From Oscillospiraceae bacterium (lineage in GTDB: Bacteria; Bacillota; Clostridia; Oscillospirales; Ruminococcaceae), in contig CADBXK010000001.1 of NCBI GenBank assembly GCA_902798695.1, forward strand, positions 620,001-684,000: a DNA stretch of 64,000 nucleotides. Reading direction: 5' to 3'. Of the stretch, positions 9,557-17,875 are shown piece after piece (the first letter of the stretch is position 1; each line of letters begins with the position of its first letter). A program made the translations under genes and the position numbers. The notes under the pieces are model-generated. The model did not search any database. It had not been told where the DNA came from and saw only the letters and a program-made list of their open reading frames with translations.

Positions 9557-11011
9557 TTCATTTCCGTTTTTGTTGATACTATCATCACGTTTTCTCGGCG
9601 CATCACACGCTCTAAAAGTTAAAATAAATTCAGTATATTTTCCATACTCACTTTTAACATTTATTCTCCAATTACATAATCTTACTATAGTCAACACTAT
9701 ATTTAACCCCAAACCAAATCCTGATTTGTCCTTACTACGCGATTTATCAGTCTTATAAAAGCGGTCAAACATTTTGTCAATTTCTTCTTGTTTTAATCCC
9801 TCTCCAGTATTTCTAACAGTTATGATTCTTGCATTTGCAACTTGTATAAATTTAAAAGATATACATCCTTCTTCATTGGCAAATTTAATAGCATTTTCAA
9901 TCAAATTATAAAAAATCTGATATACTAAATTTTCATCTCCCTGAATCCAACAATCATCAATATCTTCCATGCCACAAATATCCAATTTTTTGTTTTCAAT
10001 TTTATCAAAAAAACCAACCAATATACGTCCAATAATATTATTAATGTTAACCGGTACAAATACTGGCTTAATTCCGCCACTTTCTATTTTAGATATATTC
10101 AGCATAGATTGAACCAAATTAGACAAACGTTTTACTTCATTGGAGATAATTTTAAGATAATGCCCACGTTTTTCTTCAGGAATAGTTCCATCAATTAATC
10201 CATCAATAAAGCCTATTATAGATGTTATTGGCGTTTTAAATTCATGAGAAACATTAGAAACAAAATTACGACTAGACTCCTCAAATTTAGCAATAGCCTC
10301 ACTCATAGAATTCATTGTTTGCGCCAATGCTCCAATATCATCTCTAGTATTAACTTCCACCTTAGGCTTAAAATTACCATTTGCATATTCTTGTGCAACA
10401 ACCTTCATTTGTCGCAACGGAATAGTTATATAGTAAGTATATACCAATAAAATCAAAATTGAAAAACAAATAACACAAATTAAAGAATTTATAAATTTAA
10501 CTACAATAAGCTGATATGAATTTGTAAAATCATTTTCTAAGTCTAGTATTACCATATATTTAACTTTACTGTTAGGAAAATTTTTTTCTAAACATTTACC
10601 ATAAATATGACATTGTTTATTTAAATTTGACGGTCCTATTGGTTTTTTACCATTATATTCACTTTTAAGTTCCAGCCTGCTTGCAAAATATTCCAAATCA
10701 ATAGTACCAATATATTTTTTTTCTAAATCAGTATAAATAACATTTTTATTTTCATCATACAACACTATTCTATTATCGCGTGGACACATCTTTTCAAACA
10801 TAAATGTTAAACTACTCTCCACCGTATATCCTTCATCATGGCTCTGTTCGTCTTCAGCATTACGTATCAGCATACCCACCTGAGTTGCCATAGAATTATA
10901 CTTACTATAGTCCACAACATAATATACCATAACCGCAGCTATAAAGCAGTTGCTCACAATTATTATTAATATACACATAACATTGTATCTAACAAAAAGA
11001 TTCTTTCTCAT
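9554..11011 (-). CDS. Membrane sensor histidine kinase (OmpR/PhoR-type partner)
   Basis: Sensor kinase of 485 residues. TM1 is about residues 10-33, an external sensor domain spans 34-170, and TM2 is about 172-195. HAMP runs from about 195 to 245. The HisKA helix has FVSNVSHEFKTPITSIIGF with phospho-His256. The ATPase domain shows LIENAIKFANEEG (N box) and GFGLGLNIVL (G2 box). ATG 11011 follows AAAGAGAG. It lies 25 bases after the response-regulator gene, so the two form one transcript. The architecture resembles PhoR/ResE kinases. The stimulus is unknown, but the lipoprotein and membrane protein upstream may belong to the same signal. Confidence 0.93.
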   Translation of the reverse strand: MRKNLFVRYNVMCILIIIVSNCFIAAVMVYYVVDYSKYNSMATQVGMLIRNAEDEQSHDEGYTVESSLTFMFEKMCPRDNRIVLYDENKNVIYTDLEKKYIGTIDLEYFASRLELKSEYNGKKPIGPSNLNKQCHIYGKCLEKNFPNSKVKYMVILDLENDFTNSYQLIVVKFINSLICVICFSILILLVYTYYITIPLRQMKVVAQEYANGNFKPKVEVNTRDDIGALAQTMNSMSEAIAKFEESSRNFVSNVSHEFKTPITSIIGFIDGLIDGTIPEEKRGHYLKIISNEVKRLSNLVQSMLNISKIESGGIKPVFVPVNINNIIGRILVGFFDKIENKKLDICGMEDIDDCWIQGDENLVYQIFYNLIENAIKFANEEGCISFKFIQVANARIITVRNTGEGLKQEEIDKMFDRFYKTDKSRSKDKSGFGLGLNIVLTIVRLCNWRINVKSEYGKYTEFILTFRACDAPRKRDDSINKNGNE

Positions 11012-11036
11012 ATTAAATCTCTCTTTTTAAAAAACT

Positions 11037-11732
11037 TTAGCCTTCATAAAGTTCAAATTTATATCCAACTCCCCAAACTGTTTTAAGTGCCCACTGATCG
11101 GAAATATCATCAATTTTTCGTCTAATTCTCTTAATGTGAACATCTATAGTTCGAGAATCCCCATAGTATTCATAACCCCATATATCATCTAACAATTGGT
11201 CACGTGTATATACTTGGTTTGGATTAGATGCCAATTTAAACAATAGTTCAAGCTCTTTAGGTGGAATATCTATAACTTCACCATCCAATTTAAGTTCATA
11301 TTTAACCATATCTATTTCCATTTTATCGTACTTAATCTTTTTAGGCTGTTCTTTTTCTCCAGAACTAGCTACTCTTCTATATACAGCTTTTATTCTGGCA
11401 ATAATTTCTTTTGTATCAAACGGTTTAGTAACATAGTCATCTGCACCCAATTCCAGCCCCAAAACACGGTCAAAAATTTCTCCTTTAGCAGTCAACATAA
11501 TAATTGGAACATTAGACGTCTTTCTAATTTCCAAACAAACCTGCCAACCATCCATAACAGGAAGCATGATATCCAACAAAACAAAATCGGGTTTTAAAGA
11601 ATTAAATTTAGCAACAGCTTCCTCACCATCATAAGCTAAAATTACTTTGTAACCTTCCTTGTCGAGATATAATTTAAGCAACTCGCATATATTTTTGTCG
11701 TCATCAACCACCAATATTTTTTCTAATGGCAT
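11037..11732 (-). CDS. OmpR/PhoB-family response regulator
   Basis: DNA-binding response regulator of 231 residues. The receiver has the acidic pocket DDD (10-12), phospho-acceptor Asp54 in FVLLDIMLP, and lysine in YVTKPFD. The C-terminal winged helix includes ELELLFKLASNPNQVYTR, then GYEYYGDSRTIDVHIKRIR and the ending VWGVGYKFE. I chose ATG 11732 because AGGAGG lies 6 bases upstream; a farther in-frame start at 11765 lacks such a site. It is paired with the downstream histidine kinase. Confidence 0.94.
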   Translation of the reverse strand: MPLEKILVVDDDKNICELLKLYLDKEGYKVILAYDGEEAVAKFNSLKPDFVLLDIMLPVMDGWQVCLEIRKTSNVPIIMLTAKGEIFDRVLGLELGADDYVTKPFDTKEIIARIKAVYRRVASSGEKEQPKKIKYDKMEIDMVKYELKLDGEVIDIPPKELELLFKLASNPNQVYTRDQLLDDIWGYEYYGDSRTIDVHIKRIRRKIDDISDQWALKTVWGVGYKFELYEG

Positions 11733-11876
11733 AGTTTTCCTCCTGTTCACTAAATCAACAAACAAATACTACTTTAAAAAATTCAAAATAAATATACAAT
11801 TTCACAGATATATAATAACAAAATAAACAAAAAAACGCAAACTTTTTAAAAATATTTTTCAACATCTTATGAAAAA

Positions 11877-12566
11877 TCACGAAGGATATTTAATAATTAA
11901 CTGTGAAAATTTAATTAAATCATCAGCATTTATATAATGCGAATTTTTATCATTATTTCGCATAACTCTTATACTAATCTCTTCTGGTTCGCCATATCTA
12001 ATATCATTCATTTTATCCTTAAAAACTTTTAATATTCCCTGCTGATATATATTATTCAGAGCCTCCTGAGAGTAAGCATTCATATCATTATATTTCCCGG
12101 ATAATATGTCAGCGTTATATTGACTAACAAACTCATTAACTTCATCCATACTATCCTCAAATATTAACATAGGAGAAACAGAAACATGCACTATATATCC
12201 ATCTTCTATTTTTTCAGAATTATCTTCAACTGTATATTCTATTTTACTATATAATTCTTTATACAAATCTTTAATTTGCTCACGAACCGAATTATCAATA
12301 CTTATATTATCCGAATCGTCTGTAAAACCAAACAATTTAGCCAAATCATCAATTTTGGCTGCACAAGAATCATCATATTTTTTCTGTGCTTGATCTGTTG
12401 TAACAGAAGCAATTTTAGAATATTCCTCAAACTCCCCTTTATATAGCGTATCAAAAGATGCTTTTACATATTTACTAGGATTAAAAAACAATCCACATCC
12501 AGTAAAAAAAACAGAAAAAGCAACTAAAATTGCAATAATATTCATATTTCTTATAACTTTTTTCAT
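11877..12566 (-). CDS. Predicted lipoprotein of unknown function
   Basis: Exported lipoprotein of 229 residues. The signal segment (residues 1-21) ends in the lipobox FTGC. The mature part is acidic and mostly helical, with an early ASFDTLYKGEFEEYSKIA motif as seen in clostridial DUF5105-like lipoproteins. That assignment is tentative. AAGGA lies 8 bases before ATG 12566. It sits 35 bases after the membrane-protein gene and 144 bases upstream of the response regulator, which suits a sensor-associated envelope protein. No catalytic motif is visible. Confidence 0.72.
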   Translation of the reverse strand: MKKVIRNMNIIAILVAFSVFFTGCGLFFNPSKYVKASFDTLYKGEFEEYSKIASVTTDQAQKKYDDSCAAKIDDLAKLFGFTDDSDNISIDNSVREQIKDLYKELYSKIEYTVEDNSEKIEDGYIVHVSVSPMLIFEDSMDEVNEFVSQYNADILSGKYNDMNAYSQEALNNIYQQGILKVFKDKMNDIRYGEPEEISIRVMRNNDKNSHYINADDLIKFSQLIIKYPS

Positions 12567-12601
12567 AAAAATAATCCTTCCGCTAATATAGTAACATTCA
12601 A

Positions 12602-13132
12602 TTATTTAAAAATATATTTAAAAATTTTTGGTTTAAGTATATGTATATAATAATTTTTGAAGATTGTAAGGAAAAAATCATATATTAAAGCAGCAATCAA
12701 AAAAACAAACCCAATCAATAGTAAAATCCAACCACCATATTCTTTCCAAAATTCCACTTCAAAAAAAACAATAGATAATCCAACATAAGAAGATAAAGCT
12801 AACAAAAAAACACATATTTTCAATATATATCTATAAACATGTCCACTTAATTTTTCTATGCACACTTTAAGAATAGGATAATATCCCAAAAGAAAAATGT
12901 ATGAAAAAACAATAGATTTTTCTGAAACAAACATTAAAGACAGCACCGAAGAAACAATGTAAATAAAACATGCTTTTGCCTTCCCCATTTCAATAATAAC
13001 GATAACCAAAAACGAACCACATATTCCTGATATTGAATAACTCAAAAGCGAAAATACTCCACCCAAAAACATTATGGCAACAGTTAACGCAGCAAAAACT
13101 CCACAATATGCCAAATCTCTAACGTCTTTCAT
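12602..13132 (-). CDS. Six-span membrane protein, ECF S-component-like
   Basis: Hydrophobic protein of 176 residues with about six membrane segments. The start LAYCGVFAALTVAIMFLGG, followed by a further segment with SYSISGICGSFLVIVI, resembles small membrane proteins of the ECF substrate-binding type, but no substrate motif is recognisable. I chose ATG 13132, with AAGGA 11 bases upstream, over a TTG at 13159 that would overlap the upstream gene. It lies 20 bases after the J-like gene, so it is probably in the same operon. Function unknown. Confidence 0.65.
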   Translation of the reverse strand: MKDVRDLAYCGVFAALTVAIMFLGGVFSLLSYSISGICGSFLVIVIIEMGKAKACFIYIVSSVLSLMFVSEKSIVFSYIFLLGYYPILKVCIEKLSGHVYRYILKICVFLLALSSYVGLSIVFFEVEFWKEYGGWILLLIGFVFLIAALIYDFFLTIFKNYYIHILKPKIFKYIFK

Positions 13133-13152
13133 TTTGTACAAATTCCTTTCAA

Positions 13153-13809
13153 TTAACAACCACGCAAGAAACTTCCACCAAGACAGTTACAACAACAATC
13201 CGCACAAAGTAGTCCGCCACATATATCACAAACCCCACATCCAACAAGTGGCCTAGATCCATTACCATATGGAGATTCCGATCCTGGATTTCCAAAATGA
13301 CCGGTTCTTTGCCACATCGCTCGTTCCCAAGCTTGTCTATATATAAGATTTTGAGGATCCATTCTACAAGCAGCCTCAAAAAACTCTGTTGCTTCTCCAA
13401 GCCACCCTTTTTTAAAAAATATCAAACCTTTTAAATAATACCACCTAGGCAATCTATTTTTTCTCTCTAATGAGTCTAAAATCTCCTCAGCAGTATCCAA
13501 ATCATCAGAACCTATCAATTCTTCAATATAATCAAAATCAACAACACGATCTTCCAAATTATCGGTATTTTCAGCATCAAAAGAGTCTTTAACCGATTCT
13601 CCTTTTTTCATTCTATCAACACGCCTAGCATTCATTATTTCATCAAATGCTTTTGTTATCTGTTCTGTTTTTTCAATAGCATGCTGTTTTAAATCTTCCT
13701 TTTCATAACTGCCTGGATCATATTTATTTTTCATTGCGATATAAGCATCCTTAACTTGCTTGTCGGTTGCCTCTTCGCTTATCCCTAATAATTCATAATA
13801 TTCTCTCAT
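13153..13809 (-). CDS. J-like domain protein with Cys-rich tail and no HPD motif
   Basis: Protein of 218 residues. Residues 1-65 match a J domain in helices I-III (MREYYELLGISEEATDKQV, then KDAYIAMKNKYDPGSYEKE), but the HPD tripeptide needed to stimulate Hsp70 is replaced by DPG. Residues 100-165 look like a TPR-type helical pair (AEEILDSLERKN, WLGEATEFFEAACRMDP). The last 30 residues are Gly/Cys-rich: GCGVCDICGGLLCADCCCN. ATG 13809 has GGAGGG 7 bases upstream, which settles the start. It follows the DUF5685-like gene by 22 bases. From memory, this pair recurs in Clostridia. Role unknown. Confidence 0.8.
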   Translation of the reverse strand: MREYYELLGISEEATDKQVKDAYIAMKNKYDPGSYEKEDLKQHAIEKTEQITKAFDEIMNARRVDRMKKGESVKDSFDAENTDNLEDRVVDFDYIEELIGSDDLDTAEEILDSLERKNRLPRWYYLKGLIFFKKGWLGEATEFFEAACRMDPQNLIYRQAWERAMWQRTGHFGNPGSESPYGNGSRPLVGCGVCDICGGLLCADCCCNCLGGSFLRGC

Positions 13810-13831
13810 CAATTTACCCTCCAAATTAAAA

Positions 13832-14743
13832 TCAAACAGAGTCTTCCAAAATTTCCAATCTTTGACTATATTTATCAAAAACTTTTTTTTCTACAGATTT
13901 CAATCCCAAATATATTATATTTTTCACTATAGATTTATAATCATTAAACTCTAATAATTCAAAAGCCTGAGCCAGTTGAGCAACAGAAAAATTTAAAGCA
14001 CACAATGCATTTTTAAAAATTTTTTCCTTTATATTGTCATCAATCTTTAAACTTTTAGTAAATCCATTTTGACTATATTTATTTAGAAAAGGATTAAAAG
14101 TTCCAGTTTTATAATCTCTGTTCAAATCATCTAATGCATCCATTATATAAATATATCTACCAACCATATATCCTATTCTATACAAAATTTTTTGAGTTTT
14201 GGAATCATCTGAAAAAGTTTGAACAATAAGTCCCAAGCATCTTGCCATTGGATCACAAGCCCGATCTAAAGAGCAACTAGGATTTTTCTCAACCTCAGCT
14301 TGTCTATCCATAAGTTCCTCAACAACACCTGCAATATCGGCATGTTTCCTTCTAGCTTTCTCATACATTCTTTTAAACGTAATCAACCCAATATGTGAAA
14401 TAAATTTTTTCAAAAATCTTTCATCTGCAACATTATCCATAAATTTAAAATAGGAAAATATTACACTAATATCGGCCGCTTTTTCTAAAGCCATACAACT
14501 TTTTAAGCATAAATTCTTTTTAAATGGGTGTGCAATGCAATTTTCTCTTTGAAATTTAACATTTTCATTTGAAATACCCAATGCAAATAAAACTAAAAAC
14601 ACTATATCATAACTTAATATTAATCTCGACAACTGATTATATGATCGACCTAACTGCTTACAAAGTCCACAATAAATTGCTTTATATATTTCATCTTCAC
14701 AAACCTTTAGCTCAGGAATAAACGGTTTAACATAACCAAACAC
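13832..14743 (-). CDS. DUF5685-type protein with Asp-rich motifs
   Basis: Helical protein of 303 residues that I match to DUF5685 by its start (FGYVKPFIPELKVCEDEIY) and its YCGLCKQLG motif (Cys25, Cys28). More cysteines follow at 69, 79, 83, 157, 163 and 169, so a metal site is possible. Two Asp clusters about 100 residues apart, DNVAD (103-107) and DALDDLNRD (202-210) followed by YKTGTFNPF, resemble the paired metal-binding motifs of squalene/phytoene synthase-like folds. This resemblance is my inference. The start is GTG 14743 with AAAGGGG 6 bases upstream. It is the first gene of a probable operon with the J-like gene. Confidence 0.75.
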   Translation of the reverse strand: MFGYVKPFIPELKVCEDEIYKAIYCGLCKQLGRSYNQLSRLILSYDIVFLVLFALGISNENVKFQRENCIAHPFKKNLCLKSCMALEKAADISVIFSYFKFMDNVADERFLKKFISHIGLITFKRMYEKARRKHADIAGVVEELMDRQAEVEKNPSCSLDRACDPMARCLGLIVQTFSDDSKTQKILYRIGYMVGRYIYIMDALDDLNRDYKTGTFNPFLNKYSQNGFTKSLKIDDNIKEKIFKNALCALNFSVAQLAQAFELLEFNDYKSIVKNIIYLGLKSVEKKVFDKYSQRLEILEDSV

Positions 14744-14782
14744 GTTGTTCCCCTTTCAAAAAACATTAATAATTCAAAATAT

Positions 14783-14791
14783 ATTATACCA
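14783..14791 (-). promoter_or_regulatory. Probable promoter of the DUF5685/J-like operon
   Basis: On the minus strand TGGTATAAT forms an extended -10 about 40 bases upstream of the GTG start. No convincing -35 is seen. Confidence 0.5.
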
Positions 14792-14959
14792 CAAAAAATA
14801 ATATATTAAAACATATATTTTTTATTAATATTACAATTACTAAAATATTTATTTGTTTAACTACACAAACATACTTATTTTTATTTTCTATTAACAAACT
14901 AATAACTAAAACCCATAAATTTTCAGTTTAATCACATAATAGAAATGTATGTTTTTTTA

Positions 14960-14968
14960 TGATATAAT
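14960..14968 (+). promoter_or_regulatory. Extended -10 promoter of ppdK
   Basis: TGATATAAT lies about 75 bases before the ATG at 15041. The -35 region is weak. The same TGATATAAT form occurs before the LytTR and phosphopantetheinyl transferase genes. Confidence 0.55.
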
Positions 14969-15040
14969 CAATAATATATAGTGTCAATTGATAATAAGAG
15001 TCTTGAATACTTAAAACATATAGATGGAGGTAAGATTTTT

Positions 15041-17677
15041 ATGGATAGCAAATTCGTTTATTCATTCGAAGAAGGCAACGCAAAAATGCGCGAACTTTTG
15101 GGTGGAAAAGGTTCTAACCTTGCTGAAATGACAAATATGGGTCTTCCTGTGCCTAGTGGTTTCACAATAACTACAGAAGCATGTAAAGAATATTACAAAA
15201 ACAATCAACAACTATCACCAAATATAATCTTACAAATAGAGGACTATATCCAAAAATTAGAACTGTCCTCCAATAAAAAATTTGGGGATTCCGATAATCC
15301 TCTATTAGTTTCAGTTCGTTCTGGAGCAAGAGCATCTATGCCCGGAATGATGGATACTATATTAAATTTAGGCTTAAATGATCGAGTTGCAAATGGACTT
15401 ATCAAAAAAACTAAAAACAAACGATTTGTTTTAGACTCATATCGTAGATTTATTCAAATGTTTTCAGATGTTGTTATGAATATTCCAAACAAAAATTTTG
15501 AAATAATAATTCAAGAAATAAAACAACTAAAAAATATTAAATTAGACACTGAACTAAACGTTACTGATTTAGAAAATATAATTAACAAATTTAAACAACA
15601 TTATAAGGAACAAAAAGGTGTTGATTTTCCATCTTCTCCTCAAGAACAATTAATTGAGGCTATAAAAGCTGTTTTTCGTTCTTGGAATAATCCTCGTGCA
15701 ATTTACTATAGACAATTAAATGATATCCCCTCGGATTGGGGAACAGCAGTAAATATTCAAATGATGGTTTTTGGAAATATGGGAGACACATCAGGAACAG
15801 GTGTCGCATTTACTAGGAATGCATCAACAGGTGAAAATAAACCATTTGGTGAGTTTCTTATGAATGCGCAAGGAGAAGATGTTGTTGCTGGAATTAGAAC
15901 CCCAAAACCTATTGATAATCTTAAACAGATTATGCCAAATATTTACGATGAATTTGTATCGATATCTAAAAAACTAGAAAACCACTACAAAGATATGCAA
16001 GATATGGAATTCACAATTGAAGAAGGTAAATTATATATCCTCCAAACACGCAACGGAAAGCGCACTCCATCAGCAGCACTAAAAATAGCTTGTGATATGG
16101 TAGACGAAGGGAAAATATCAAAAAAAGAAGCATTGTTAATGATAGATCCTCGTTCATTAAATTCTCTTTTACATCCACAATTTGACATAAAGATATTGGA
16201 AAAATTAACTCCAATCGCATCTGGCCTTCCAGCATCACCAGGTGCAGCTTCAGGTAAAATCGTGTTTAATGCAAATGATGCCATAGAGGAAGCAAAAAAA
16301 GGAGAAAAAATAATTTTAGTTCGCTCTGAAACTTCCCCAGAAGATATTGAAGGAATGAATCTATCTGAAGGAATTTTAACAATGCAAGGCGGAATAACAT
16401 CTCACGCAGCAGTTGTAGCTAGAGGCATCGGTAAATGTTGTGTATCCGGATGCAGTAAAATACAAATAAATGAAAAACAAAATTATATGAAAATCGAGGA
16501 CAAAACATATAATAAAGGAGATTCTATATCTTTAGACGGATCCACTGGAAAAGTATATGGTGAAGCTATACCAACAGTTAAAGCAACAATTTCAGATAAC
16601 TTTAAAACGATAATGGACTGGGCAGATGAATATAGTAATTTGCAAGTAAGAGCCAATGCAGACACTCCATCTGATGCTAAACAAGCGATATCTTTTGGTG
16701 CAAAGGGAATTGGTTTATGTAGAACCGAACACATGTTTTTTGAAACAAACAGGATAAGAGCAATACGTCAAATGATTTTATCCAAAACTGAAGACCAACG
16801 AAAAAAAGCACTAGACAAATTATTACCCATGCAACAAAAAGACTTTGAAGAAATATATGAAGTCTTAGCTGGCAAACCAGTAACTATTCGATTATTAGAT
16901 CCACCTTTGCATGAATTTATTCCAACAGATGAAGCTGAACAAGAAAATTTAGCCGTCGACATCAATGTGCCTATTGAGAAAATCAAATCAACTATTTCAT
17001 CGCTTCATGAATTCAATCCAATGATGGGTCATAGAGGTTGTCGTTTGGCAATAACATATCCAGAAATCGCAATTATGCAAACCACTGCAATAATTAACGC
17101 AGCAATTAATACACTAAAAAAACATAGCAACTGGAATTTAACCCCAGAAATTATGATTCCACTAGTTGGCGATATTCATGAATTACAGTATATAAAATCT
17201 ATTGTTGTTAAAACAGCGGATTCACTAATCAGCTCAGCAAAAACAAATTTGAAGTACAAAGTAGGAACAATGATTGAAATTCCACGTGCTGCAATTACTG
17301 CAGATGAAATAGCTAAAGATGCTGAATTTTTTAGTTTCGGAACAAACGATTTAACACAAATGACATTTGGGTTTAGCCGCGATGATGCTGGAAAATTTTT
17401 GAAATCATATTACAAAAAAGATATATATGCGCAAGATCCATTTGAAAAATTAGATAAACATGGCGTAGGAAAATTAATTAAAATAGCCTGCAAGCTAGGC
17501 AAAAAAACACGCCCAAATATTAAGCTTGGAATTTGTGGAGAACATGGCGGTGATCCCTCTAGCATAGAATTTTTCAATGAAATCGGTTTAGATTACGTCT
17601 CCTGTTCACCATACAGAGTCCCCCTAGCTCGCCTCGCTACTGCACAAGCTACTATTAAATTGGAAAAGACAATTTAA
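15041..17677 (+). CDS. ppdK: Pyruvate, phosphate dikinase
   Basis: Interconverts pyruvate, ATP and phosphate with phosphoenolpyruvate, AMP and pyrophosphate in the cytosol. At 878 residues it has the usual full length. The N-terminal nucleotide-binding domain starts FVYSFEEGNAKMRELLGGKG and contains VRSGARASMPGMMDT. The swivelling phospho-His domain shows GGITSHAAVVARGIGKCCV, with the conserved Thr and His. The C-terminal PEP barrel has GLCRTEHMFF and ends with GICGEHGGDPSSIEFF. ATG 15041 follows GGAGG. An upstream in-frame GTG at 14981 lacks a site and lies in the leader. Single gene. Typical of anaerobes with pyrophosphate-linked glycolysis. Confidence 0.97.
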   Translation: MDSKFVYSFEEGNAKMRELLGGKGSNLAEMTNMGLPVPSGFTITTEACKEYYKNNQQLSPNIILQIEDYIQKLELSSNKKFGDSDNPLLVSVRSGARASMPGMMDTILNLGLNDRVANGLIKKTKNKRFVLDSYRRFIQMFSDVVMNIPNKNFEIIIQEIKQLKNIKLDTELNVTDLENIINKFKQHYKEQKGVDFPSSPQEQLIEAIKAVFRSWNNPRAIYYRQLNDIPSDWGTAVNIQMMVFGNMGDTSGTGVAFTRNASTGENKPFGEFLMNAQGEDVVAGIRTPKPIDNLKQIMPNIYDEFVSISKKLENHYKDMQDMEFTIEEGKLYILQTRNGKRTPSAALKIACDMVDEGKISKKEALLMIDPRSLNSLLHPQFDIKILEKLTPIASGLPASPGAASGKIVFNANDAIEEAKKGEKIILVRSETSPEDIEGMNLSEGILTMQGGITSHAAVVARGIGKCCVSGCSKIQINEKQNYMKIEDKTYNKGDSISLDGSTGKVYGEAIPTVKATISDNFKTIMDWADEYSNLQVRANADTPSDAKQAISFGAKGIGLCRTEHMFFETNRIRAIRQMILSKTEDQRKKALDKLLPMQQKDFEEIYEVLAGKPVTIRLLDPPLHEFIPTDEAEQENLAVDINVPIEKIKSTISSLHEFNPMMGHRGCRLAITYPEIAIMQTTAIINAAINTLKKHSNWNLTPEIMIPLVGDIHELQYIKSIVVKTADSLISSAKTNLKYKVGTMIEIPRAAITADEIAKDAEFFSFGTNDLTQMTFGFSRDDAGKFLKSYYKKDIYAQDPFEKLDKHGVGKLIKIACKLGKKTRPNIKLGICGEHGGDPSSIEFFNEIGLDYVSCSPYRVPLARLATAQATIKLEKTI

Positions 17678-17875
17678 ACAATCTTACTTAAAAGATTTTA
17701 TAAAACAAATATTAATTATAATGCAATTTATGTTTAAAAACTAAAATAATTTATTATATTTCATATCTTAGTTTTTTCATATTTAAAATAAAGTCTACCA
17801 TTTTCAATCTTTTTATGATATACTTATACATTGAGTGTTAAGGATAATGTTTAAATAACTGAGGAGAGACATTAA

